A stretch of 64,000 nucleotides of DNA from Arthrobacter rhizosphaerae (GCF_023062595.1 NZ_JALLAN010000015.1:62001-126000); one strand, 5' to 3'. Positions 18,084-27,702 are shown, counted from the stretch's first letter. The notes: generated by a model from the letters alone, not told the origin. Program-made: numbers and translations.

Positions 18084-18671
18084 CTATTGAGCTGGCTTTA
18101 GCAGCACGTCAATAAACTGCGAAAGGCCCGCCGCCATGTCCACTTCCCTGTCGTAAAGCCACTGCAGCTGCAGGCCGTCAGACAGGGCAACCACCATCCG
18201 GGCGAGATCCCTCGGAGGGAGGTCCTGGCGTGCCTCTCCCGCGGCCTGCCGACGTCGAATGTCCTCGGCCAAGGCGTCCACAACCTCCGCGTAGCGGTGC
18301 TTGAAGTAGCTGTGCGAGTCGTGTTCCGGGTCAATTGCTGTGGCGGACGCCACGGCATAGAGGGCAGTGAGCCCCGGCTCATGTCGGTTTTTCTCGGCGG
18401 TCCTGACAATCAGGGGTAGGCTGCCATCGTCTTTCGTCGGGGCCTCGACGCTGCGCCGGTCCCTCTCACTGAGCACTGCGGTAAGTAACTCCTGCTTGCC
18501 ACGGAAATAGTGAAAAAGAGTCGGTTCCTTCACACCCACCATCTCTGCTACCCGTTTGAGAGCCGTGCCCTCAAAGCCCTCAGTCGCGAAGACGTCAGTT
18601 GCCGTTCGAATGATCTGTGAGCGTCGTTCCGCGCCCTTGGGGTACTGGCCACGTGGCTTTGATGAGGACAT
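18084..18671 (-). CDS. TetR-family transcriptional regulator
   Basis: A protein of about 195 residues. The TetR DNA-binding domain runs through ATDVFATEGFEGTALKRVAE and VKEPTLFHYF, followed by a divergent helical ligand domain. It is transcribed away from the GH3 gene across a ~125-nt gap, so it may control that gene or itself. The start is ambiguous: the ATG ending at 18671 lies 17 nt after AAAGGAG, while a GTG ending at 18689 directly abuts that site. Function beyond the family is unknown. Confidence 0.85.
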   Translation of the reverse strand: MSSSKPRGQYPKGAERRSQIIRTATDVFATEGFEGTALKRVAEMVGVKEPTLFHYFRGKQELLTAVLSERDRRSVEAPTKDDGSLPLIVRTAEKNRHEPGLTALYAVASATAIDPEHDSHSYFKHRYAEVVDALAEDIRRRQAAGEARQDLPPRDLARMVVALSDGLQLQWLYDREVDMAAGLSQFIDVLLKPAQ

Positions 18672-18796
18672 CTTTTGAGTGTATTTCACTCCTTTTGCTA
18701 TAAAACCTAGTCATACTCGATTTTTGACGCTAACATCAGTGGAAACTCCCTGAGACCTCATCCGGGGTCATTACTGCCCTATAGACAAGGACGTCA

Positions 18797-21250
18797 ATGG
18801 AAACCGCCACTGTGGACCAACAACTGACAAACCTGCTTGCCCAGCTGACCCTTGAGGAAAAGGTTCAGCTTCTGACCGGCCGTGATTTCTGGACAACCTG
18901 GCCGATGGAGAAGATCGGCCTGCGCCGGATGCTGGTCTCCGACGGCCCCATAGGGGTCCGGGGTGAGGTCTGGGACGAACGTCAGCCCTCCATGAACTTT
19001 CCGTCTGCGACGGCTATCAGCTCATCCTGGGATCCTGCCATCGCCGACCGTCTAGGTGCCGCCTCGGCAGTCGAGGCCCGCGGCAAGGGTGTCGACGTCG
19101 TTTTGGGCCCCACAATTAACCTCCACCGATCGCCCCTGGGCGGCCGCCACTTTGAAGCTTTCAGCGAGGATCCCGTCCTGACGGCGGAACTCGCCGCTGC
19201 CTACGTTTCCGGTGCACAGCGGAACGGTGTCGGAGCTACCCCCAAGCACTACGTCGCCAATGACTCCGAAACTGACCGGTTCACCGTGGACGTCAAAGTG
19301 GGGGACCGGCCGCTGCGCGAGTTGTACCTGCTCGCCTTCGAGAAGGCCATTGTCGAATCGAAGGCTTGGCTGGTGATGAGCGCCTACAACTCCATTAACG
19401 GGGCCACCGCCACCGAAAACGAGCTCCTGGAAACCCCGTTGAATAGCGAATGGGGCTTCGATGGTGTGGTCATCAGCGACTGGACGGCAGTCCGGAGCAT
19501 AAACAGCGCCCGGCATTCTCAGGATTTGGTGATGCCCGGACCTGAGGGCCCGTGGGGCGAAGCCTTGGTTGCTGCAGTCAACGCAGGGGAAGTGGAGGAG
19601 TCAAGCATCGACCGTAAGGTCCTGCGGATCCTGCAACTGGCTGCCCGGGTTGGGGCCCTGGAAGGTTTTGAGGGCGTTGGCCTTCAGGAGACGGACAGTG
19701 AAGACCCTGTTGCATTCGCGCGGGAAGCCTCCGCCGCCGGAACCGTGATGGTGAAAAACGACGGCGTCCTGCCGGTGGATCCCTCTGCGGTGAAGAGGGT
19801 CGCGGTGATTGGTCACAACGCCCGCTACGCGCGCACCCAGGGTGGCGGCTCCGCCACGGTGGTCCCCGAAAAGATCGTGACGCCTCTGGAGGGTATCCGG
19901 GAGGTGTTCGGCGCCGACAAGGTGACTTACAGTCTGGGGGCGGTAGTGCATGAAGGCATTGCCGAACTGCCTCTGGAGCGCCTGCAGAACCCAAAGACGG
20001 AAGATCCCGGGCTCCGGGTACGCTTCCTTGATGCCCAGGGAGCGGAGCTCTTCGCGGAGGACCGCCGGGCCACCGCTCTGGTCTGGTTCGGCGGCGATGC
20101 CCCGATCGAAGCATCGTCCGTGGTTGAGTTCCATACAATATTCACCCCGGAGGAGACCGGCACCATCAGGCTGGGCTTTTCCACCGTAGGCCGTGGCAGG
20201 ATTTTTGTGGACGATGTGCTGCGCCACGAAGAGAACATCGTGCCAGTGGGCACGGACCTCGGCGCTGCATTCCTTGCACCACCATCAGCGTCTGTAGAAA
20301 TCCAGACGACGGCGGGGGTCCCTTTGGACGTACGAGTGGAACTGGACACCAGCGACCGTACCGGACCGCTGTCCAATGCCCTCAGCATCACCATCGGAAT
20401 AGAGCCGGACGACTCGGACCCGGACACGCTGATAGATGAGGCCGTCGAAGCCGCGCGGGATGCCGATATCGCCGTCGTCGTGGTGGGCACCAACTCCCGC
20501 GTTGAATCCGAAGGCTACGACCGGACCTCCCTGGACCTCCCGGGCCTGCAGGACCGTCTGGTCCACGCCGTCGCCGCCGCCAACCCCCGCACCGTGGTCA
20601 TCATCAACTCCGGTTCACCAGTCCTGCTGCCGTGGCGTAACGAGGCCGCCGCGACGCTGATCGGATACTTCGGCGGCCAGGAATTCGGACACGCCCTCAC
20701 CGACATCCTCACCGGCGCCACCGAACCCGGAGGCAGGCTCCCCACCACCTGGCCCGCAACCCAGGAAGACGTGCCCGTCATTAACGTCACCCCGGACGCC
20801 GACGGAAAGCTCACCTACGACGAAGGCATCCACATCGGCTACCGCGGCTGGCTCAAAGCCGGCATCTCCCCGGCCTACGAATTCGGATATGGCCTCGGCT
20901 ACACCGCGTGGACCCTGGATACCGCCGACGCCCCCACCACCGCAGCACCCGGCGTCGTCGTCCCGATTTCCGTCACGTTGACTAACACCGGCACCCGGCC
21001 CGGCAAAAACGTGGTCCAGGTCTATGCCGAAAAGCCCGGCTCCGCTGTAGATCGCCCCGTCCGCTGGCTCGTCGCCTCCGCTCCTGCCTGGGCAGAGCCC
21101 GGCGAAACCGTCACTGCTGTCCTGGACGTCCCCACCAGGCTCCTGGCTTACTGGGATAAGGGCTGGATTTATGAGCCCGGCGAATACATCCTCCGCATCG
21201 GTACCTCGGTCACTGAACTGCCGCTCACCGCGAAAATCGATCTGCGCTAA
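18797..21250 (+). CDS. GH3 beta-glucosidase-type glycosidase with PA14-like insert
   Basis: An 817-residue cytoplasmic GH3 enzyme without signal peptide. The TIM-barrel domain holds the KH pair (K150-H151) and nucleophile D228 in VVISDWT. The second alpha/beta domain is interrupted at roughly residues 395-540 by a beta-rich segment resembling a PA14 domain (e.g. TGTIRLGFSTVGRGRIFVDD). A fibronectin-III-like C-terminal domain follows. Enzymes of this layout cleave beta-glucosides and related beta-glycosides. An AAGGA site precedes the ATG. It may remove glucose from oligosaccharides handled by the neighbouring uronate system; the exact substrate cannot be inferred. Confidence 0.88.
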   Translation: METATVDQQLTNLLAQLTLEEKVQLLTGRDFWTTWPMEKIGLRRMLVSDGPIGVRGEVWDERQPSMNFPSATAISSSWDPAIADRLGAASAVEARGKGVDVVLGPTINLHRSPLGGRHFEAFSEDPVLTAELAAAYVSGAQRNGVGATPKHYVANDSETDRFTVDVKVGDRPLRELYLLAFEKAIVESKAWLVMSAYNSINGATATENELLETPLNSEWGFDGVVISDWTAVRSINSARHSQDLVMPGPEGPWGEALVAAVNAGEVEESSIDRKVLRILQLAARVGALEGFEGVGLQETDSEDPVAFAREASAAGTVMVKNDGVLPVDPSAVKRVAVIGHNARYARTQGGGSATVVPEKIVTPLEGIREVFGADKVTYSLGAVVHEGIAELPLERLQNPKTEDPGLRVRFLDAQGAELFAEDRRATALVWFGGDAPIEASSVVEFHTIFTPEETGTIRLGFSTVGRGRIFVDDVLRHEENIVPVGTDLGAAFLAPPSASVEIQTTAGVPLDVRVELDTSDRTGPLSNALSITIGIEPDDSDPDTLIDEAVEAARDADIAVVVVGTNSRVESEGYDRTSLDLPGLQDRLVHAVAAANPRTVVIINSGSPVLLPWRNEAAATLIGYFGGQEFGHALTDILTGATEPGGRLPTTWPATQEDVPVINVTPDADGKLTYDEGIHIGYRGWLKAGISPAYEFGYGLGYTAWTLDTADAPTTAAPGVVVPISVTLTNTGTRPGKNVVQVYAEKPGSAVDRPVRWLVASAPAWAEPGETVTAVLDVPTRLLAYWDKGWIYEPGEYILRIGTSVTELPLTAKIDLR

Positions 21251-21354
21251 CGCGAAGGGAAGCACCAGGATCCGAAACGATGGAAACTAACGGGACCGAA
21301 CCAGTTCACTGCCCTTCCACCTGAGCCGAAAGTGCGGCGAGGCTAGCTCGTGGC

Positions 21355-22413
21355 TCAGGAGCTGTACGGCACGCGCTGCCAGCTCAGCACGTCGCTGCTG
21401 GTGGAAGCCTCCGGTGCGACAGTGACGCGCAGCCATTCGTTGGATGTAGCGGCCCCTTCAACAGTCACACGCCGGAGATTCGGCACGTGGTCTACGTCGT
21501 AGACGTCCAGCCAAGGCGAACCCTCCGCCAGCGGGGAGTCGTCGTTGTAGATGTGGCTGTCGCCGTTGATGATATAGACCGGGCCGCCATAGGCCTGGGA
21601 TCCGGCAGCGATGGTCTCGACTATCGAGCGGAAGCCGCTCACGAGTTCAGGGTTCTCTTCGACGCCCTGGGTCAGCATGTACGGATCGAACATGTCGGCC
21701 TGGGTCATGATGACGACGGCCCGGGCATTGGTCCTCGTGGCGTCGGCGAAGGTGTGCTCCAGCTGGGCGACATCCGCAGCCGTCCTTGCATCGACCTCGG
21801 CCAGTTGCGCCTGGTTCGGCTCGGTCTGGCCAAGACCTGACCACGGCAGGAGCGAATTGTTGGATCCTTGTACGTTCACCACGGAGAAGGCGATCCGCTG
21901 CTCGCTGAAAGTCACGTTCTCCGGAAGGCCCTGGTCGGCTGCGGACTTCACCGGCATGTTCCCGCCAAGGGTCTTCCCTGGCGTGGCGAAGAACATCTCG
22001 CGGAGCGCGTCCAGCCGCTCGAGGGGATCGTAGGCGCCGTTGTTGAGGCGATGGCAGTCCACCCATTCGTTGTCCCCGGGAGTGTAAACCAGCGGGGCCT
22101 CGAAACGGTCAAACTGGGCCCTAATAGCGGCGAAGTACTCGTCCGTGCATTGGGCCGAGCCGGCCTTGATGTCCCCTACATGTGTGACGAAGCGCAGCTC
22201 ATCCTGGTTGTTCAGCTCGGAAACCATCTGCGGGAAGCGGTCAAACTGGGCTGCACCGTAAGGCACATCGCCGATTACACCGAAGGTAAAGGAATCCTGC
22301 CTCGAGTCCTCTGCCTCGGCTGAATGGGCTGCCTGGGCCGGAACGGCGGAGCTGCCAAGAAGGGCAAGGGCGGCAGCAGCGCCCAGAATGAGGGCACGTT
22401 GTGGCATTGGCAT
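21355..22413 (-). CDS. Secreted calcineurin-like metallophosphoesterase
   Basis: A protein of about 352 residues. An N-terminal signal peptide has a hydrophobic Ala/Leu core and an AQA-A cleavage site. The metallophosphoesterase motifs follow in order: GVIGDVPYG, THVGDIKAG, TPGDNEW and INGDSHIYND. It should be exported and hydrolyse a phosphate ester outside the cell; the substrate is unknown. I start it at the ATG ending at 22413, which has GGAG 6 nt upstream, rather than the in-frame ATG ending at 22425. It converges with the GH3 gene and appears to be a single-gene unit. Confidence 0.8.
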   Translation of the reverse strand: MPMPQRALILGAAAALALLGSSAVPAQAAHSAEAEDSRQDSFTFGVIGDVPYGAAQFDRFPQMVSELNNQDELRFVTHVGDIKAGSAQCTDEYFAAIRAQFDRFEAPLVYTPGDNEWVDCHRLNNGAYDPLERLDALREMFFATPGKTLGGNMPVKSAADQGLPENVTFSEQRIAFSVVNVQGSNNSLLPWSGLGQTEPNQAQLAEVDARTAADVAQLEHTFADATRTNARAVVIMTQADMFDPYMLTQGVEENPELVSGFRSIVETIAAGSQAYGGPVYIINGDSHIYNDDSPLAEGSPWLDVYDVDHVPNLRRVTVEGAATSNEWLRVTVAPEASTSSDVLSWQRVPYSS

Positions 22414-22641
22414 AGCAGGCTCCATCGCGGTCTGTGGTGTCTTTGGGCAATGACCGCAAAGTTAGCCGCCGAAGGCTACGCGGACAGGAAGCTCAGGCGT
22501 CCTAAAAATGAACAGCCGCTTCTTATGCATCGCGGCAGCCTGGAGATTGCTTCCGGCTAGAGCGGGCGGCTCCGAAAATTCGGAGGCGGGACCTGATTCT
22601 GGACGACACGCTCCCGGGGGACCGCCGGTATCGCAGCTGCT

Positions 22642-23214
22642 TTACTGCCGCAACGATGCGGCACGTCTGGCCGCAGAAAAGCTAAGCCTGTTGAGGTAGT
22701 CGGCCAAGGCAACAGGTTCCCCTCCAGGGACGCTAATAATCAGGTCTCCGTGCCGTGTCAGGACCATTGCGTTCCCCCGGGGTTCTTCTGCTTGCTTCAC
22801 GGCACCAATGAAATCCTCGTAACTTTCAACCAGTCTCGGGCAGCTGAGGGGAATCAACTTGTGTGCAATGGCGGCGACCTGCACGGGGTGGTTGCGGACC
22901 AAGCGGCCCGATCCATCCAGCACCACCTCCGCGATCGCCATCCTGGAATCACCCTTCAATTGGGAACTGCGGCGCTCCAGTCCGCCCAGAACGTAAGCCG
23001 GGGCCCAGTTTCGCCCACTGGGATCGGTGACAGGGACCGGCGATAGTCCGGCCACCCGGAGCGACGCCACGGTAGCTCCTACCAACTCGGCCAGGCGTGG
23101 TTCTACTCGCATCCTCACCTGCCAGTCCAATGGGGGCAGTAGGTCGACCAGCGGCCGAGCCATGGCCTGCTTTCGGTGGAAGGTGCGCCCGAGAAAGCCT
23201 GCCGAAATAGCCAT
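22642..23214 (-). CDS. Hypothetical protein, 190 residues
   Basis: I do not recognise this protein. It has no signal peptide or membrane segment and is rich in Arg, Val and Ala. The start is well supported: ATG ending at 23214 with AGGAGA 6 nt upstream. The middle and C-terminal parts (e.g. NAMVLTRHGDLIISVPGG and PVALADYLNRLSF) look like folded soluble protein rather than a chance frame. It is divergent from the BetI-like regulator, sharing a 173-nt intergenic region, and may be controlled by it. No function is proposed. Confidence 0.6.
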   Translation of the reverse strand: MAISAGFLGRTFHRKQAMARPLVDLLPPLDWQVRMRVEPRLAELVGATVASLRVAGLSPVPVTDPSGRNWAPAYVLGGLERRSSQLKGDSRMAIAEVVLDGSGRLVRNHPVQVAAIAHKLIPLSCPRLVESYEDFIGAVKQAEEPRGNAMVLTRHGDLIISVPGGEPVALADYLNRLSFSAARRAASLRQ

Positions 23215-23387
23215 GCCGGTCTCCTATTCCAGGCCCCGCTGCTGGAGCCCTCACACTAGAATGCGGTCCGCGCTGGCCAGCTGTCCAGCCCCGGCAGGTA
23301 GGCCTGGACCGAGTTATATGGGGATGACTTCCGACATTGCCATGGGGGCGAGATGCGCCACCATGGCTTTGCCCATAGTCTGGCCAA

Positions 23388-23972
23388 GTGGATACCAACA
23401 CCGTGAAGTCCGGCGAACAGGGCGACAGGCAGTCGCGCATCCTTGAAGCGGCATTGGGCCTGCTGTCACGCCACGGGATCGCAGGAGTCAATATGCGGGC
23501 GGTGGCCCGTGAAGCCGGCGTCGCACTCGGGCTCGTGAACTACTACTACGAAGACAAGATGAGTCTGATCCGTGCGGCTCTGCACCGCATTGACCAGCAC
23601 GACCTGATGCTGGTCGCGCCCGACCCGGAATTACCCCCGGAAGAACAGCTCCGGAAGGCCCTCCGTCGCGTTGCGGGCCCGGACCTCCTAACCACACAGT
23701 ATCTGTCGCTGCGTCTCCATCTGTGGGCGCTTGCGCAAGCCCATGAAGACTTTGCATCCATCAATGCGGCAGCGTTCGAGCGCTATCTCGAAGGGCTCGC
23801 CACGCTCATCGGAAATGCCACGCCCGAGCTTTCCACTGAGGCGTGCAGGGAACGGGCAGCCGACATCGTCGTGGTGCAAAACGGGATGTGGTTGACCGCA
23901 CTCCTTGGTGTTGACAAGGAATCCATCCGGCGCAGCATCGCGCGCACCGAAGAGATCGCATTCGCCGCTTAG
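23388..23972 (+). CDS. TetR-family regulator, BetI-like
   Basis: A 194-residue TetR protein. The HTH region RILEAALGLLSRHGIAGVNMRAVAREAGVALGLVNYYYEDK is of BetI type, with the NYYYEDK end of the DNA-binding domain. It lies directly upstream of betA and betB, as betI does in many bacteria, and so probably represses them until choline is present. The GTG at 23388 has no clear ribosome binding site. The paired palindromes at 24126-24165 are the likely operator. Ligand and operator assignments are inference. Confidence 0.85.
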   Translation: MDTNTVKSGEQGDRQSRILEAALGLLSRHGIAGVNMRAVAREAGVALGLVNYYYEDKMSLIRAALHRIDQHDLMLVAPDPELPPEEQLRKALRRVAGPDLLTTQYLSLRLHLWALAQAHEDFASINAAAFERYLEGLATLIGNATPELSTEACRERAADIVVVQNGMWLTALLGVDKESIRRSIARTEEIAFAA

Positions 23973-24125
23973 CGGCTGCTGCAACACGTATCCCCGGACG
24001 TCGAAATCGTCCGCGGTGGCAAGGCGCTGCCCCGTCTCTTTCATGACAAACGCTCGTCACATTCAATGGCCGGTTGCAGCATTCCCAATCCTTTTGCCGT
24101 GCCCTTGTTTCGTCGCTGTTAAATC

Positions 24126-24178
24126 TTGAACATTTGTTCAGTCGAACTATTGAACACTTGTTCAAGGTGCACTACTGT
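24126..24178 (+). promoter_or_regulatory. betA promoter with two tandem TetR-type palindromes
   Basis: Two near-identical palindromes, TTGAACA-TT-TGTTCAG (24126-24141) and TTGAACA-CT-TGTTCAA (24150-24165), are centred 24 bp apart. The second contains a plausible -35 (TTGAAC, 24150-24155) followed after 17 nt by a -10 (TACTGT, 24173-24178). A repressor on these sites would block transcription of betA. The adjacent BetI-like protein is the obvious candidate. Confidence 0.6.
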
Positions 24179-24218
24179 GCATGGATATGACCTACACCAC
24201 ACTCCCGCATTCAGGTCG

Positions 24219-24240
24219 TTACCGGCCTACTGCCCGGTAA
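24219..24240 (+). promoter_or_regulatory. Inverted repeat in the betA leader
   Basis: TTACCGG (24219-24225) and CCGGTAA (24234-24240) form a perfect 7-bp stem with an 8-nt loop, 130 nt upstream of the betA ATG and downstream of the proposed promoter. The leader would be about 185 nt long, so the hairpin could be part of a structured 5' untranslated region. No T-run follows, so it is not a simple terminator. The rest of the 398-nt gap between the regulator and betA shows nothing else I can support. Confidence 0.3.
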
Positions 24241-24370
24241 TGGTGCTCAAGAAGTAACGCAGGAATTTTCAAGGCCTTTCCCCGGCGCCACGATGTGGGG
24301 CGAGCTTCCGGAAGAAGGACGACCAGCCCTCAGCGGGTCTTCTGTACCAGCTAGAAGGAGAGTTTCCAGC

Positions 24371-26098
24371 ATGACAAAAACCCACTACGACTACGTCATC
24401 GTCGGCGGCGGAAGCGCGGGTTCCGTGCTTGCCAACCGGCTGAGCGAAGGAGGCCAGAGCAGCGTCCTCGTCCTCGAAGCCGGGCGCAGCGATTACCCCT
24501 GGGACCTTTTTATCCAGATGCCTGCGGCGCTGACGTTCCCCAGCGGCAACCCACTGTACGACTGGCGCTACCAGTCCGATCCTGAACCGCACATGGGCGG
24601 CCGCCGTGTGGCCCATGCCCGCGGCAAGGTCCTGGGCGGCTCAAGCTCCATCAACGGCATGATCTTCCAGCGCGGCAACCCCCTCGACTACGAGCGCTGG
24701 GGCGCTGACGCCGGAATGGACACGTGGGACTTCGCCCACTGCCTGCCCTACTTCAACAAAATGGAAAACGCCCTGGCGGCGGATCCGGCCGATGAACTCC
24801 GCGGCCACGACGGCCCGCTGGTCCTGGAGCGCGGTCCGGCCACCAACCCGCTCTTCCAGGCGTTCTTTAAGGCCGCCCAGGAAGCAGGCTACCCGCTGAC
24901 CGATGACGTCAACGGCTACCGCCAGGAGGGCTTTGCGGCCTTTGACCGCAATGTCCACAAGGGCCAGCGCCTCTCAGCTTCAAGGGCCCACATCCGCCCC
25001 AACGCAGGCCGCCCGAACCTCACGGTGCTGACCCGGGCGATGGTCACCATGGTCAACTTCAAGGGCACCATGGCCACCGGAGTCACCTACCGCCGCAACG
25101 GACAGACCCACGTGGTCAACGCCGGTGAGGTCATCCTGTCAGGCGGCGCCATCAACACTCCGCAGCTGCTGCAGCTCTCCGGCGTGGGCGAAGCCGGACA
25201 TCTGAACTCCTTGGGCATCAAGCCTGTGGTCAACCTTCCCGGCGTGGGGGAGAACCTGCAGGACCACCTGGAGGTCTACATCCAGCACGCCTGCACCCAG
25301 CCGGTGTCCATGCAGCCAAACCTGGACCTCTGGCGCTACCCCCTCATCGGCCTCCAATGGCTGCTCGGACGCAAGGGCCCCGCGGCCACGAACCACTTCG
25401 AAGGCGGCGGGTTCGTGCGCTCCAACGAGGACGTTGCGTACCCGAACCTGATGTTCCACTTCCTGCCCGTTGCTGTGCGATATGACGGCCAGAAGGCGGA
25501 CGCAAAGCACGGCTACCAGGTGCACATCGGCCCCATGTACTCCGATGCCCGCGGCACCCTGAAGATTAAGTCCACCGACCCCACCGTCCACCCATCCATG
25601 CTCTTCAACTACCTCTCCACGGAGCAGGACCGGCGAGAATGGGTGGAGGCCATACACGTGGCCCGCGACATCCTGGGCCAGTCCGCCATGATGCCCTTCA
25701 GCGGCGGGGAGCTCTCACCCGGGCAAAGCGTCCGGACCGACGCCGAGATCCTGGACTGGGTGGCCCGGGACGCCGAAACAGCCCTGCACCCCTCCTGCAC
25801 CGCCAAGATGGGCCCGGAGTCCGATCCGATGGCCGTGGTGAACCCGCTCGACATGTCCGTCCATGGAACCCAGGGCCTCCGCGTTGTGGACGCCTCGGCC
25901 ATGCCGTACGTGACCAACGGCAACATCTACGCCCCCGTTATGATGCTCGCCGAGAAGGCCGCCGACCTGATCTCCGGGAAGGCGCCGCTGGCCGCCCAGC
26001 ACGCCGAGTTCTACCGCCACGGGATCTCTCCCCTTGAAAAGGGCGGCACAGTACGTCACGGCGCCGGTACTGCGGCCGCCCCTGCGGCTGGGGCCTAG
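24371..26098 (+). CDS. betA: Choline dehydrogenase (GMC oxidoreductase)
   Basis: A 575-residue flavoprotein. The ADP-binding motif VIVGGGSAGSVLANRL is at the N-terminus. The GMC signature regions ARGKVLGGSSSINGMIFQRG and GAINTPQLLQLSGVG follow, and the active-site region LHPSCTAKMG lies near the C-terminus. It oxidises choline to betaine aldehyde and probably on towards betaine. I chose the ATG at 24371, which has AAGGAG about 10 nt upstream and matches the family N-terminus; the frame is open further upstream. It is followed by betB after 31 nt, and both are probably controlled by the BetI-like repressor. Confidence 0.93.
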   Translation: MTKTHYDYVIVGGGSAGSVLANRLSEGGQSSVLVLEAGRSDYPWDLFIQMPAALTFPSGNPLYDWRYQSDPEPHMGGRRVAHARGKVLGGSSSINGMIFQRGNPLDYERWGADAGMDTWDFAHCLPYFNKMENALAADPADELRGHDGPLVLERGPATNPLFQAFFKAAQEAGYPLTDDVNGYRQEGFAAFDRNVHKGQRLSASRAHIRPNAGRPNLTVLTRAMVTMVNFKGTMATGVTYRRNGQTHVVNAGEVILSGGAINTPQLLQLSGVGEAGHLNSLGIKPVVNLPGVGENLQDHLEVYIQHACTQPVSMQPNLDLWRYPLIGLQWLLGRKGPAATNHFEGGGFVRSNEDVAYPNLMFHFLPVAVRYDGQKADAKHGYQVHIGPMYSDARGTLKIKSTDPTVHPSMLFNYLSTEQDRREWVEAIHVARDILGQSAMMPFSGGELSPGQSVRTDAEILDWVARDAETALHPSCTAKMGPESDPMAVVNPLDMSVHGTQGLRVVDASAMPYVTNGNIYAPVMMLAEKAADLISGKAPLAAQHAEFYRHGISPLEKGGTVRHGAGTAAAPAAGA

Positions 26099-26129
26099 AC
26101 ATGATTGATGGACTGGAGAAGGAGAAACA

Positions 26130-27683
26130 ATGACCGCCACCGTTGAACAAATCAACCACGCCGGGAAAGGGCAGGACGCCGTCAAGGGCCTGTACATTGA
26201 CGGCGCCTGGCAGCAGGCTTCCGACGGCGGGACAACAGTTGTGCGCTGCCCGGCGGACGGGCGCGAGGTGGCCGTTGTCGCCTCGTCCACTGTCGAGGAC
26301 GCGGAGCGGGCAATCGCCAGTGCCCGTGCAGCGTTCGACGGCGGTGCGTGGCGCCGGCTGACGGACATTGAACGCGGCGAAGTCCTGCTTCGCATCGCCG
26401 GGCTGCTTGAGCGGGACAAGGCGGCTTATGCCCGCGCCGAGGCGCTGGACACAGGCAAGCGCCTCGTCGAGGCCGAATACGATATTGACGATATTGCCGC
26501 GTGCTTCCGCTACTACGGCAAGATTGCAGGCCTCGATGCGGGCAGGGTGATCGACACGGGCCGGCCGAATGCCATCAGCCGGGTGGTCTATGAACCGCTT
26601 GGCGTCTGTTCCCTCATCGCACCATGGAACTACCCGCTCCTCCAGGCGGCCTGGAAAGTGGCACCGGCACTCGTCGCGGGAAATTCCTTCGTGCTCAAGC
26701 CCAGCGAGCTCACGCCGTCCACCTCCATCCTGCTCATGGAAACGCTGGCAGAGGCCGGGGTTCCCGCTGGCGTCGCAAACCTGGTCACGGGAAGCGGATC
26801 GAGGGTAGGTCCTCTGTTGAGTTCGGATCCGCGCGTGGATCTCGTCTCACTGACCGGAAGCCTGGCCACGGGCCAGACGATCATGGCGGCCGCCGCGGAG
26901 ACCGTAAAGCGCGTCGCCTTCGAACTCGGCGGGAAGAACCCCAACGTCGTCTTCGCGGACGCGGACTGGGATGCCGCCGTCGACAATGCCCTGACAGCTG
27001 TTTTCCTGCACTCCGGCCAGGTCTGCTCGGCCGGGGCCAGGCTCGTCGTCGAGGAAACCATTGCGGAGCGCTTCGTTGCCGAGGTGGTGGAACGGGCGAA
27101 AAAGATCCGGATGGGCGGGCCATTTGATGCCAACGCAGAAACGGGCCCGCTGATTTCCGCCAAGCACCGCGAACAGGTTCACGCCTACGTCCAGGCCGGA
27201 ATCGCCGAGGGCGCCGAGCTTTTGTGCGGCGGCTACATCCCCGAGGACGGAGCGCTCGCGGACGGGTTCTTCTACCCGCCCACCGTGCTCGATAACTGCC
27301 GTTCGGGGATGAGCGTGCTGCGGGAGGAGTCATTCGGCCCGGTACTGACCGTCGAGACGTTCCGGACCGAAGCCGAGGCCGTTGCCATAGCCAACGACAC
27401 GGAGTACGGCCTGGCGGGGGCGGTCTGGACGTCGGATGCGTCGAAAGCGCAGCGCGTTGCGGGTGCTCTCCGGCACGGAACAGTATGGATCAATGACTAC
27501 CACCCGTACGTACCGCAGGCGGAGTGGGGCGGTTTCGGCAAGTCCGGCATTGGCCGTGAACTTGGCAGCGCGGGCCTCAACGAATACCGCGAGGCAAAAC
27601 ATATCTGGCAGAACATCCAGCCCGCACCCAGCGGCTGGTTCGGTTCATCCCCGAACGAAACGGGGGCGGGCCTGGCCGAATAG
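26130..27683 (+). CDS. betB: Betaine aldehyde dehydrogenase
   Basis: A 517-residue aldehyde dehydrogenase of BetB type. The catalytic cysteine C299 is in HSGQVCSAGAR and the general base E265 in FELGGKNPN. The cofactor region includes TGSLATGQ and the oxyanion Asn is in APWNYPLLQ. It oxidises betaine aldehyde to glycine betaine with NAD(P)+. GGAGAAGGAG precedes the ATG by 6 nt, a strong site. Cotranscription with betA is likely. Its product feeds the betaine monooxygenase encoded 4 kb downstream. Confidence 0.92.
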   Translation: MTATVEQINHAGKGQDAVKGLYIDGAWQQASDGGTTVVRCPADGREVAVVASSTVEDAERAIASARAAFDGGAWRRLTDIERGEVLLRIAGLLERDKAAYARAEALDTGKRLVEAEYDIDDIAACFRYYGKIAGLDAGRVIDTGRPNAISRVVYEPLGVCSLIAPWNYPLLQAAWKVAPALVAGNSFVLKPSELTPSTSILLMETLAEAGVPAGVANLVTGSGSRVGPLLSSDPRVDLVSLTGSLATGQTIMAAAAETVKRVAFELGGKNPNVVFADADWDAAVDNALTAVFLHSGQVCSAGARLVVEETIAERFVAEVVERAKKIRMGGPFDANAETGPLISAKHREQVHAYVQAGIAEGAELLCGGYIPEDGALADGFFYPPTVLDNCRSGMSVLREESFGPVLTVETFRTEAEAVAIANDTEYGLAGAVWTSDASKAQRVAGALRHGTVWINDYHPYVPQAEWGGFGKSGIGRELGSAGLNEYREAKHIWQNIQPAPSGWFGSSPNETGAGLAE

Positions 27684-27702
27684 GCAACGGCAATGGGGGA
27701 AC

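Noticed and set aside
21321..21358. CTGAGCC/GGCTCAG inverted repeat between the convergent GH3 and phosphoesterase genes as a bidirectional terminator
   Set aside because: The 7-bp stem has a long loop with only a small inner stem, no T-run on either strand, and overlaps the phosphoesterase stop.
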